Shown piece after piece: positions 25,414 to 32,979 of a stretch of DNA of 64,000 bases. A program made the position numbers and the translations under genes. The notes under the pieces were generated by a model. That model did no database searches and was not told the DNA's origin. It saw nothing but the letters and a program-made list of their open reading frames with translations. Numbering within the stretch: the first letter of the stretch is position 1; each line of letters opens with the position of its first letter. Origin of the DNA: Actinomadura meyerae. GTDB taxonomy: Bacteria > Actinomycetota > Actinomycetes > Streptosporangiales > Streptosporangiaceae. Where the stretch lies: positions 1 through 64,000 of the forward strand of contig NZ_FZOR01000043.1 in the NCBI RefSeq assembly GCF_900188445.1. The letters run 5' to 3'.

Positions 25414-26724
25414 ATGCGCCGCAGTCTGGCCGCCCTTGCCGCCCTGGCCCTGTCCGTCCCCCTCTTCGCCGCCTTACAGGCCCCCGCCCACGCGGACGAG
25501 CTGTCCCTCTCCAACTTCCAGCTCCGCCCGAACTCCTACGGCACCGACCTCCAGGACCGCGCCGACAGGCTGCGCCTGGTCAAGAGCACCGTCACCAAGA
25601 TCATGAACGATCTGAACCGGCAGAGCACGACCACTCCGGTCGGCGTCGGGTTCGCCTGCAACGGCGCCGCGTTCGAGCCGGGAAGCTACGTCGACGTCCA
25701 GCGGAGCATCTGCTTCAACGGCGGCGACAACGACACCACCGACTGGTACCCGCAGGGTGTCACCACCGTCGCCGACATGCAGGGCGACCGGGTCTGGGGC
25801 GACGGCTACCAGCCGGTCATCGTCAGCTGGTACGACCACAACACCACCACGAAGAACCCGGTCAAGGGCGTCCGCATCAGCTTCATCAACCCCTACACCG
25901 GCGCCTACCGGCACGTCCTGCTGGTGTACCCGCGGGCCAACGGCGACTACGACGCCGTACGCGTCTCGCAGGACTCGTCCAGCAGCGACTACAGCAAGCC
26001 GCTGCACGCGGGCGGCATCCTCTGGTACGGCAACTACCTGTTCGTCGCCGACACCGCCCGCGGGTTCCGCATGTTCGACATGCGCCGCATCTACGACCTC
26101 GGCGAGTCCGAGAACGGGACGACCAGCAACAAGGACTGGGTCGGCCTCGTCGGCGACACCTACTACGGCTACGGCTACCGCTACGTCATGCCGCAGATCG
26201 GCTCGTGGACCCGGACCGCCGCGACCGGCACGACCTGCACCTTCAGCGACCAGTCGCCGCAGTTCTCCTACGTCTCCCTCGACCGCAGCGGCACCGACCA
26301 CCTCATCGCGGGCGAGTACTGCGAGGGCGCCAAGGAGGCCAACGGCCGGGTCGCCGCCTGGCCCATCGCGGGCGCCTTCGACGGCGACAACAACCTGATC
26401 ATGAACACGTCGTACCGCTGGAACGCCGACGTCGCCCACAAGCTGCCGGACAGCAACATCCAGGGCGCGATGCGGTTCAACGGCAGGTGGTACCTCAGCC
26501 GCAGCCACGGCGAGGACGGCGCCGGAACCCTCTACACCACCGACCCGGCGAACTCCTCCACCGTCAACCTCCGGATCGCCGGGCAGCAGGACCTCAGCAG
26601 GGGCCCGGAGGACCTGTCGCACTGGCAGGGCGGCTCCGACCCCGCGAACCCGACCCTCGGCGCCATCTGGACACTCGGCGAACACCCCGGCCGACGCATG
26701 GTCTACTCCGTCTACCCGAACTGA
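25414..26724 (+). CDS. Secreted protein of unknown function with a TTA codon
   Basis: A 436-residue protein with a Sec signal peptide: basic start MRRS, hydrophobic core LAALAALALSVPLFAAL, cleavage near APAHA-DE. ATG 25414 is 7 nt after GAGGAG; a GTG two codons earlier is possible. The mature part has repeated aromatic strand motifs (HVLLVYPRAN, GILWYGNYLFVADTARGFRMFDM, YYGYGYRYVMPQIG), suggesting a beta-propeller-like fold with no metal or catalytic motif that I recognise. Codon 21 (25474-25476) is TTA, rare in such DNA and in Streptomyces dependent on the bldA tRNA. This hints at developmental or stationary-phase expression. Confidence 0.75.
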   Translation: MRRSLAALAALALSVPLFAALQAPAHADELSLSNFQLRPNSYGTDLQDRADRLRLVKSTVTKIMNDLNRQSTTTPVGVGFACNGAAFEPGSYVDVQRSICFNGGDNDTTDWYPQGVTTVADMQGDRVWGDGYQPVIVSWYDHNTTTKNPVKGVRISFINPYTGAYRHVLLVYPRANGDYDAVRVSQDSSSSDYSKPLHAGGILWYGNYLFVADTARGFRMFDMRRIYDLGESENGTTSNKDWVGLVGDTYYGYGYRYVMPQIGSWTRTAATGTTCTFSDQSPQFSYVSLDRSGTDHLIAGEYCEGAKEANGRVAAWPIAGAFDGDNNLIMNTSYRWNADVAHKLPDSNIQGAMRFNGRWYLSRSHGEDGAGTLYTTDPANSSTVNLRIAGQQDLSRGPEDLSHWQGGSDPANPTLGAIWTLGEHPGRRMVYSVYPN

Positions 26725-26734
26725 CCGCGGAGCC

Positions 26735-26761
26735 GCCCGGCCGGACCACTCCCGGCCGGGC
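26735..26761. terminator. Bidirectional hairpin between convergent genes
   Basis: GCCCGGCCGG and CCGGCCGGGC form a perfect 10-bp stem with a 7-nt loop. It sits between the stop of the secreted protein (26724) and the stop of the convergent HNH gene (26785). Confidence 0.7.
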
Positions 26762-26784
26762 CTCCACGGACCCGAAGAGCCGAC

Positions 26785-28161
26785 CTACACCCTGTCCGGC
26801 CGGACGATGTGCCACTTGCCGGACGGGGTCGTCCACACCATGAGTCCTGGCCAGATCTGGTGGAGCGTCCAGCCGGGGCTCTGTTTGAGGCGGTGATGTC
26901 GCCTGCAGAGCGGGGCGAGGTTGCAGCGGCAGGTGATCCCGGGCCGCCATGGGACGGTGTGGTCGAGGTCGCACCGCTGCGCGTCCCGGTTGCAGCTCGG
27001 GAAGACGCAGACGGCGTGGCGGGCGAGGACTTCGCGGCGCATCGCGGCGGACGGCCGGTAGCCGGGCCGGCCGTGGACCTCGTCTCCCGCTCGGCAGACC
27101 GCGTCACGCACATCGGCGAGTTGGTCGTGGATGCGCCGCACGGCGTCCGCGATCTCGGCGGGAAGAGCATGCCGGGGAACACGGTCGCGGACATGGGCGA
27201 GCCGCTGCTCCGCCATGGCCGCGAGACCGCGAACCACCGGGTGCTCACCCGGCTCGGCAGCGACGACCGACGCTTCAGGCCCAGGTGAAGTCGCAGCCGC
27301 CGGGTCAGCAGCGGGCTGCGCCAGGAGGCTCTTGACAGCATCGGGGAGTTCGGCGCCGGAGAGGAGAAGCGTGGCCAGGTCGGCGCGGAGCTGGGCGAGG
27401 GGGCGGACGTCGCCGTCCTGCCGCATGCCGTGGGCGGCGGCGGTGATCTTGTTGTAGATGGCGTGGGCGTCCTCGGGGGCGAGATCGCACAGGGCCAGGT
27501 CCGCCGTGCCGGACGGGGTGTCCCACAGTTCGAGCCGACGGTTGCGGACGGCTTCCCGCTTGCGCTCCTCCGCGGCGGCCGGGGCCAGCCTGTCGGCGAC
27601 GCGCTTGATCCGGCGGCGGAGCTGGCCGGTGGTCTGGTCGGACGCCTTCTCCAGCGCGGCGGCTTCGAGTCGTTCGGCGACCTCGTCCGGCAGGTTGTCG
27701 GCGGCATCGCAGATGACGCGCGCCTTCGCCATGTCGATCCGGCCGGTCTCCAGGGCACGACCGGTGGCGGACAGCGGACCGGTGAGGCGTTCGGCCAGGT
27801 GGACCAGGGTCGCCGCGGTGTTGCCCGTGACCGTCAGCGCGGCGGCGACCTCTTCGGTCACCGACTCGTGCGCGGACAGGATGCGGTAGTCGGGGTCGCC
27901 GCCGTCTTCGGCATCGGTGCGCCGCCGCGACAGCTCAGCAAGAGCGGCCAGTTCCCGAGCCTGTGCCCAGGAGGTCTGGCGACGCGCAGCCGCAGCGACC
28001 TGGAGCAATTCGTCATCGGTCAGATCCGCCAGACGCTCTTTCCCGCCGGACAAGCAAACGGCGAGCTGCGGACCAGGAGGAAACCACTCCCGGTCTTCCC
28101 ATTCACGTTTACCGCCGACAATCTCAACGACGTCCGCAAAAGCTTCCGGCAAAATGATCAC
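26785..28161 (-). CDS. DUF222/HNH endonuclease (REP13E12-type family)
   Basis: A 458-residue protein. Residues about 30-330 are the helical DUF222 domain, including the conserved LETGRIDMAKARVICDAA segment. The C-terminus has a Cys/His HNH site: CVFPSCNRDAQRCDLDHTVPW, then NLAPLCRRHHRLK. The family is multicopy in actinobacteria and is often linked to mobile or repetitive DNA; its role is not established. I start at GTG 28161, 6 nt after GGAGAGG; a TTG at 28179 lies in front of that ribosome-binding site. A long fold-back element lies 160 nt upstream of the start. Confidence 0.88.
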   Translation of the reverse strand: MIILPEAFADVVEIVGGKREWEDREWFPPGPQLAVCLSGGKERLADLTDDELLQVAAAARRQTSWAQARELAALAELSRRRTDAEDGGDPDYRILSAHESVTEEVAAALTVTGNTAATLVHLAERLTGPLSATGRALETGRIDMAKARVICDAADNLPDEVAERLEAAALEKASDQTTGQLRRRIKRVADRLAPAAAEERKREAVRNRRLELWDTPSGTADLALCDLAPEDAHAIYNKITAAAHGMRQDGDVRPLAQLRADLATLLLSGAELPDAVKSLLAQPAADPAAATSPGPEASVVAAEPGEHPVVRGLAAMAEQRLAHVRDRVPRHALPAEIADAVRRIHDQLADVRDAVCRAGDEVHGRPGYRPSAAMRREVLARHAVCVFPSCNRDAQRCDLDHTVPWRPGITCRCNLAPLCRRHHRLKQSPGWTLHQIWPGLMVWTTPSGKWHIVRPDRV

Positions 28162-28178
28162 CCCCCAACCTCTCCCCA

Positions 28179-28198
28179 ATTATATGACACCCCGTCAT
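28179..28198 (-). promoter_or_regulatory. TATAAT promoter with overlapping palindrome for the HNH gene
   Basis: On the minus strand a perfect -10 hexamer TATAAT occupies 28184-28179, about 18 nt before the GTG, giving a very short leader. Immediately upstream and overlapping by one base is ATGAC-ACCCC-GTCAT (28184-28198), an inverted repeat in the -10/-35 spacer where a repressor could act. Confidence 0.6.
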
Positions 28199-28320
28199 CA
28201 CCATTGCAGACATTCTGGACACAACCCAAAATCGCCTCAAGATTTTTCCGACCCGAAAGGACGCTCCCGCAACTCAGAGATCATCCAACGGTCGCCGGGG
28301 GCTGAGGACGGCTTTATCGG

Positions 28321-28645
28321 ATAAGTGTGGTTGCTGCAGGTGGACAGTTGCGCTGGCCCCTGCGGGCCCGCGCACACACTCCCGCCAGTCACCGGCTGAG
28401 GTCACGTTGGTTGAGGTAGTGGGGTTGAGGATTTGCGTCATCGGAAAGGCAGGCACGTGGTCCGGCCCCAGCCGCCACATCCGCGCGAAGCGCGGAAAGA
28501 CCGCACCACGCACCGACCCGACACGTAAATCACATCCCTCAACCCACAACCGCAACCAACGTGACAGCAACCGGCGACAACGTGAACGGGCGGGACCGCC
28601 TTCGGAAGGCCACCTCAGCCGTCCACCCACCCGAGCCACACTTAT
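28321..28645. repeat. Long imperfect fold-back (inverted-repeat) element
   Basis: The left arm from 28321 and the reverse complement of the right arm from 28645 match at equal offsets: ATAAGTGTGG at offset 0, TGGAC at offset 20, GTCACGTTGGTTG at offset 80, then GGGTTGAGG and ATTT-CGT-TCGG segments to offset about 125. The middle of each arm is more diverged but alignable in part. Near the centre is a small perfect palindrome, CCGCGC-GAA-GCGCGG (about 28481-28495). The whole 325-bp unit can fold into one hairpin. No coding sequence is evident inside. It lies between the HNH gene and the acyl-CoA operon. Confidence 0.7.
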
Positions 28646-28706
28646 ATCGGTAGAAAAAAGACCTCAGCCACGCGCACGCGCTGAGCGCATTCACCAGCCC
28701 GCCACC

Positions 28707-28743
28707 GGCAAGGCGGCAAGACAGCAAGACAGCAAGGCGGCAA
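28707..28743. repeat. Short tandem repeat of GGCAAG/AGCAAGAC units
   Basis: Eight-to-ten base units (GGCAAGGC, GGCAAGACA, GCAAGACA, GCAAGGC) follow one another in noncoding DNA just downstream of the fold-back element. Together with the hairpin at 28779 this is all I see in 28646-28821. Confidence 0.6.
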
Positions 28744-28778
28744 CCTAAACACAAACAGAAACCCGGCCGAAGCGAGAA

Positions 28779-28808
28779 GAGCCCGGCCGAAGCGGCACGG
28801 CCGGGCTC
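28779..28808 (-). terminator. Hairpin terminator of the acyl-CoA operon
   Basis: GAGCCCGGCC and GGCCGGGCTC form a perfect 10-bp stem around a 10-nt loop, 14 nt beyond the stop of the last operon gene (28822). A direct repeat of CCCGGCCGAAGCG precedes it, and a pyrimidine-rich run follows on the minus strand. Confidence 0.75.
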
Positions 28809-28821
28809 CCGCAGACGCTCC

Positions 28822-29916
28822 TCAATCCAGACGCAGGTCCGCGGCCAGGTTCTCGTAATGCAGGTCTGCGTCGCCGAAGGACAGGGACGCGGCCATCGCA
28901 TGTTCGGAGAACAGGTGCAGGTCATGCTCCTCCGTGAAGCCGATGGCTCCGTGCACCTGATGCCCCAGCGCGCAAACCCGTTCGTACGCCTCGCTGACCC
29001 ATGCCTTGGCCATCGCCACTTCCTGCCCGGCCTCCCAGTTCGCCGACAGCCGCCAGATGGCTTCGTAGGCGATGAACCGGGAGCCCAGCACGTCGATCGC
29101 CATGTTCGCGCAGTGGTGCTGGACGGCCTGGAACGACCCGATGGCCTGGCCGAACTGCTCGCGCTCCGTCGCGTACTGCACCGTCATGTCCAGGACGTGC
29201 TGCGCAGCGCCCACCATCTCAGCGCACGTAGCCGCAGCCCCGAACAACGAAACGGCCTCCGCCGCAGCCAGAGCATCGCCGGCATCATCACCCACGAGCT
29301 CCAAGGCCCGGACGCCGTCCAGCTCCACATGGCACGGACGGTCGGCGCCGATCGTCTCCACCGGATGCAGCGTGACGTCCGAGGCGTCCACCCAGAAGGC
29401 ATGCGGCGCGTCATCGAGCCGCGCCACCACCAGGATGTTCTCGGCGGACGCCGCGTACGGCACGAACGTGGCCATCCCGCTGACCACGAAATTGTCGCCG
29501 TCCCGCACCGCCGTAGGCCCCTCCCCTGGACGGTCCCATGGCAAGGGCGCGGCGGTGACGACCTGGCCGTCCGCGATGGCGCGGAGCCAGCGCTCCTTCT
29601 GCTCAGGCGTCCCGTACCGGGCGATGGGCATCCCGCAGCAGGCGACCGACACCAACAAGGGGGACGGGACCTGCGCGTATCCCAGTTGCTCGAACAGCAG
29701 GCAGACGTCCAGGAAGTCGCCGCCCACGCCGCCGTGCTCTTCGGGGAAGGCGAGGCCCGTCCAGCCGAGCTCCACCATCTCCTTCCACAGCGCGGCGGAG
29801 TAGCCGGCGGGGTCGCCGTCCATCGCCCGCGCTCCGGCGGTCGCGGCCCGCGACGAGAGGACCTCGCGGGCGGTGGAGGCGATCAGCTCCTGGTCCTCGG
29901 TCAGGCTCAGGTCCAT
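28822..29916 (-). CDS. Acyl-CoA dehydrogenase, short subunit type
   Basis: A 364-residue ACAD: N-terminal helical domain (MDLSLTEDQELIASTAREVL), FPEEHGGVGGDFLDV, beta domain, and C-terminal helices with TEREQFGQAIGSFQAVQHHCANMAIDVLGSR split over the FAD/substrate site, then HQVHGAIGFTEEHDLHLF. It is shorter than the partner ACAD at 31747. Two unlike ACADs in one operon is the arrangement of the heterotetrameric steroid/side-chain dehydrogenases (ChsE1-ChsE2 type). The start ATG 29916 overlaps the VOC gene by 10 nt. It is the last gene of the operon and is followed by a terminator. Confidence 0.87.
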   Translation of the reverse strand: MDLSLTEDQELIASTAREVLSSRAATAGARAMDGDPAGYSAALWKEMVELGWTGLAFPEEHGGVGGDFLDVCLLFEQLGYAQVPSPLLVSVACCGMPIARYGTPEQKERWLRAIADGQVVTAAPLPWDRPGEGPTAVRDGDNFVVSGMATFVPYAASAENILVVARLDDAPHAFWVDASDVTLHPVETIGADRPCHVELDGVRALELVGDDAGDALAAAEAVSLFGAAATCAEMVGAAQHVLDMTVQYATEREQFGQAIGSFQAVQHHCANMAIDVLGSRFIAYEAIWRLSANWEAGQEVAMAKAWVSEAYERVCALGHQVHGAIGFTEEHDLHLFSEHAMAASLSFGDADLHYENLAADLRLD

Positions 29917-30854
29917 GGCGGCGGCACCTTGTCCGACCGGACCCACACCCCGGGCCGCTCCTCCCAGAACAGCTGGACGAGGACACCGCCGGTCTGCTTC
30001 GGGTGGATGAACGTGTGCTTCCACGCCGCCCCGTCGGTGACGCCCTCCTCGTCGTCGAAGGTGGGGGTGCCGTGGTGCTCGCAGGCGGCCATCGCCTTGT
30101 CCCAGTCGGCCACCTCGAAGGTGACGTGGTGGGCGCCGGGCCCGCCCTTCGCGAGGAACCGCTCGATGAACGAGTCCTCGCCGCGCGGCATGATGACCTC
30201 CCAGCAGATGGCCGAGCCCGGGATGTTCAGGACGAGGTCGGCCATGTCGGGATGCTCGTCGTCGGGCGTCCGCCACACCTGCACGAACCCCGCGAGGTCG
30301 CGGTACCAGTTCGCCAGCACGTCGCGGTCGTGGAACGCCTGGCAGATGTGGTCGAGCGCCACGACGCCGAGGGACGGACCCTCCGGGGAGCCCGGCGTCT
30401 CGACCACTCCGGCGGCGGACGTGTCGCCGCACATGTCGAGGCTGCCCGGCCCGCGGAGCCGCCACAGCACCCCCGGCCCGTGCTCGGGCGGGCTCAGCGA
30501 CGCCTCCAGCCACCGCCCCCGCGCGCCGTCGGTCGTCGGTTTGATGCCGCGCACTTCGAGTTCCGCGCGGACGGCTTCGAGGTCGGGCACCTCGGCGCCG
30601 ACGTGGTGCAGCCCCGGACGCCCGCCGTGCTCGTCCAGCCAGGTCGCCAGCGACGAGCCGTCACCGGTCGGCGCGACGACCTCCCATGCCTGCCCCCGGC
30701 TCCCGGGGATCTCCAGCCGCGCGCCGCGCACGCCCTCGTCCGCGTTGTCCCAGCTCCGGACGCGCCGGAACCCGAACAACCCCTCCAGCAGCCCCACCTG
30801 CGCGTCGAGGTCGGGGGTCACCTGCGCGACATGATCGATGCGATAGATCTGCAC
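29907..30854 (-). CDS. Two-domain VOC (glyoxalase/dioxygenase-fold) protein
   Basis: A 315-residue protein with two VOC modules: the first begins YRIDHVAQVTPDLD, the second VVALDHICQAFHD. Potential metal residues are His in DHVAQV, LHHVGAEV, DHICQA and AHHVTFEV. The second module resembles 4-hydroxyphenylpyruvate dioxygenase-like domains (DHICQAFHDRDVLANWY, IMPRGEDSFIERFL), while the length suggests an epimerase or lyase. Start GTG 30854 has AGGAGGG about 6 nt upstream. Within this operon it may act on a CoA ester intermediate; function not established. Confidence 0.8.
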   Translation of the reverse strand: MQIYRIDHVAQVTPDLDAQVGLLEGLFGFRRVRSWDNADEGVRGARLEIPGSRGQAWEVVAPTGDGSSLATWLDEHGGRPGLHHVGAEVPDLEAVRAELEVRGIKPTTDGARGRWLEASLSPPEHGPGVLWRLRGPGSLDMCGDTSAAGVVETPGSPEGPSLGVVALDHICQAFHDRDVLANWYRDLAGFVQVWRTPDDEHPDMADLVLNIPGSAICWEVIMPRGEDSFIERFLAKGGPGAHHVTFEVADWDKAMAACEHHGTPTFDDEEGVTDGAAWKHTFIHPKQTGGVLVQLFWEERPGVWVRSDKVPPPWT

Positions 30855-30920
30855 TGGCCCTCCTACTCACTTCGGGACACGCGCCGGCCCGCCGGCATGA
30901 GCCGGGCGGGACGCGGCGGC

Positions 30921-31703
30921 CTAGCTGGGGTGCGGCTCGATCCAGTCGTAGCCGTACGTGACGAGCTCCTTGACGAGGCGCAGGTTGTAGCGGTTCATCG
31001 CGGCGATGCGCTCGGCCAGCTCGCCGATCCGCTTGTCGAACTCGTCCGCCGGGTACACGTCGTTGACCAGGCCGAGCTGAAGCGCGCGGTCGGCGTCGAT
31101 GCGGGCGCCGGTGAACAGCAGCTCCTTGGCGCGGGCCTTGCCGATCCGCTCCGGGAGCCGCTTCACCCCGCCCCACCCGGGCGCGGACCCGCCGAACTCG
31201 GGCTGGTCGGGGTCGCCGTCCTCGGTCATCTTCGGCCGGAACGGCGGGCGCGCCGACAGCGTGATCTCGACGAGCCCCATCTTCGCGTCGCTGGAGGCGA
31301 TGATGAAGTCGGCGGCGAGCGCCAGCTCCAGACCGCCGCCGACGGCGTACCCGTGCACGGCGGCGATGACCGGCACCGACAGCCGCTCCATCATCGCGAA
31401 CGTCTTCTCACCGAGCCGCCCCTGCTCGATCCGCTCGCGCGGGGTCAGCTTCTCCGACCAGGCCAGATCCATCCCGGCGCAGAACGCGCGCTCCCCGGCG
31501 CCGCGCAGCACCACCACGCAGACGTCCTCGTCGTCGTCGACGGTCCGGAAGATGTCGCGCAGCTCCGTCATGGTGGTGGGCGTCAGTGCGTTGAGCTTCT
31601 CCGGCCGGTTCAGCGTCAGCCAGGCGACGCGTTCCTCGATCTTCAGGTCGACGGTCTCGTAGGCGTTCCTGTAGACGCTCTCGTAGCGGTTCTCGTCGGG
31701 CAT
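30921..31703 (-). CDS. Enoyl-CoA hydratase/isomerase-family protein
   Basis: A 260-residue crotonase-fold protein. The oxyanion-hole segments are FCAGMDLAW and HGYAVGGGLELALAAD. The catalytic-loop segment MGLVEITLSARPPFRPK is longer than in ordinary hydratases, and the usual Glu pair is partly replaced, so a specialised hydratase, isomerase or hydrolase is possible. GGGAGGAG lies upstream of ATG 31703. It fits between the two ACADs in a beta-oxidation-like pathway. Confidence 0.84.
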   Translation of the reverse strand: MPDENRYESVYRNAYETVDLKIEERVAWLTLNRPEKLNALTPTTMTELRDIFRTVDDDEDVCVVVLRGAGERAFCAGMDLAWSEKLTPRERIEQGRLGEKTFAMMERLSVPVIAAVHGYAVGGGLELALAADFIIASSDAKMGLVEITLSARPPFRPKMTEDGDPDQPEFGGSAPGWGGVKRLPERIGKARAKELLFTGARIDADRALQLGLVNDVYPADEFDKRIGELAERIAAMNRYNLRLVKELVTYGYDWIEPHPS

Positions 31704-31746
31704 ATCGGTGGATCTCCTCCCGGTGGGGTGGATACGTGGGTGGACG

Positions 31747-32979
31747 TCAGCCGCGGGGCAGGTTCAGGCCTCGGGTGGCGATGACGTTGCGCTGGATCTC
31801 GGTGGTGCCGCCGAGGAAGGTGGACGCCACCGAGTCGCGGCGCATGTGGGTGAAGACGGCGTCGAGCGGCGCGTCCTCGCGGCCCCACAGCGCGGCCGAG
31901 CGTCCGAACACGCGCGCGCCGGTGCGGGCCAGGCGCTGGTGCAGTTCGGCGCCGAACAGCTGGTTGATGGACGCCTCGAAGTCGGGTTCCTCGCCCGCCG
32001 CCTGCCGCGACACGGTGTAGCGGGCGAGGTTGTAGAGGACGCGGACCTCCGTCCGCCGCCGCGCGATCTCCTGCCGCAGCGCGGGAGTGGTGCGGGCGAA
32101 CCGCCGCCCGTCCGGCGACCGCAGGTAGGTGACCAGGTCCTCCAGGGCCTGCTCGTACTTGATGGTCGCGCCGATCCCGGCGCGCTCGAAGCCGAGCGCG
32201 CTCATCGCCACGTACCAGCCGCGGTTCTCCTCGCCGACCCGGTCCGCGACCGGCACCCGGACGCCCTCGAAGAAGATCTCGCAGAACGGCGCCGCGCCCC
32301 GGATGTCGGTGATGGGGCGGACGGTGACCCCGGGCGCGTCGGCCTTGATGAGCAGGAACGTGATGCCCCGGTGCGGTTTCTCCGCGTCGGGGTCGGTCCG
32401 GACGAGCACGAACAGCCAGTCGGCGTACTGCCCGAGGGACGTCCACACCTTCTGGCCGTCCACGACGTAGACGTCCCCGTCCCGGACGGCGCGCGTCCGC
32501 AGCGAGGCCAGGTCGGAGCCGGAGCCCGGCTCGGAGAAGCCCTGCGCCCATGTCGCCTCGCCCGACGCGATCGCGGGCAGGTGCCGCGCCTTCTGCTCCT
32601 CGGTGCCGTGCACCAGCAGCGTCGGCCCGAGGAGGAACGCGCCGATGCCGTTCACCGTCGGCACCCGCGCCCGCATCATCTCCTCGTGCAGGACGAACTC
32701 CTCCAGCGGCGACAGCCCGGCACCGCCGTACTCGGCCGGCCAGTGCGGCGCGATCCAGCCGCGCTCGGCCAGCGCCGCCGCCCACGCCCGCGCGCCCTCG
32801 CGCCGCCCCGGATCGTCGGAGACCCGGTCGACGGGCCAGTTGTAGCCCGTGACGTCCTCGGGTTCGAGGCTCTGCTCCTCGTCCCCCGCCGGCCGGTACG
32901 ACGCGGGGAAGCGCTCCTCGATGAACGCCCGCACCTCCTCGCGGAAGGCGGCCTGCTCCGGCGTGTCCTCCCAGTTCAC
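31747..32979 (-). CDS. Acyl-CoA dehydrogenase, long subunit type
   Basis: A 410-residue ACAD: APHWPAEYGGAGLSPLEEFV, then QGFSEPGSGSDLASLRTRA (FAD/substrate site), KVWTSLGQYADWLFVLVRT, and the C-terminal FLGGTTEIQRNVIATRGLNLPRG typical of the FadE-type subunits that pair with a second ACAD. Start GTG 32979 overlaps the upstream ligase stop by 4 nt, so both are translationally coupled. Probably the partner of the 364-residue subunit at 28822. Confidence 0.88.
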   Translation of the reverse strand: MNWEDTPEQAAFREEVRAFIEERFPASYRPAGDEEQSLEPEDVTGYNWPVDRVSDDPGRREGARAWAAALAERGWIAPHWPAEYGGAGLSPLEEFVLHEEMMRARVPTVNGIGAFLLGPTLLVHGTEEQKARHLPAIASGEATWAQGFSEPGSGSDLASLRTRAVRDGDVYVVDGQKVWTSLGQYADWLFVLVRTDPDAEKPHRGITFLLIKADAPGVTVRPITDIRGAAPFCEIFFEGVRVPVADRVGEENRGWYVAMSALGFERAGIGATIKYEQALEDLVTYLRSPDGRRFARTTPALRQEIARRRTEVRVLYNLARYTVSRQAAGEEPDFEASINQLFGAELHQRLARTGARVFGRSAALWGREDAPLDAVFTHMRRDSVASTFLGGTTEIQRNVIATRGLNLPRG

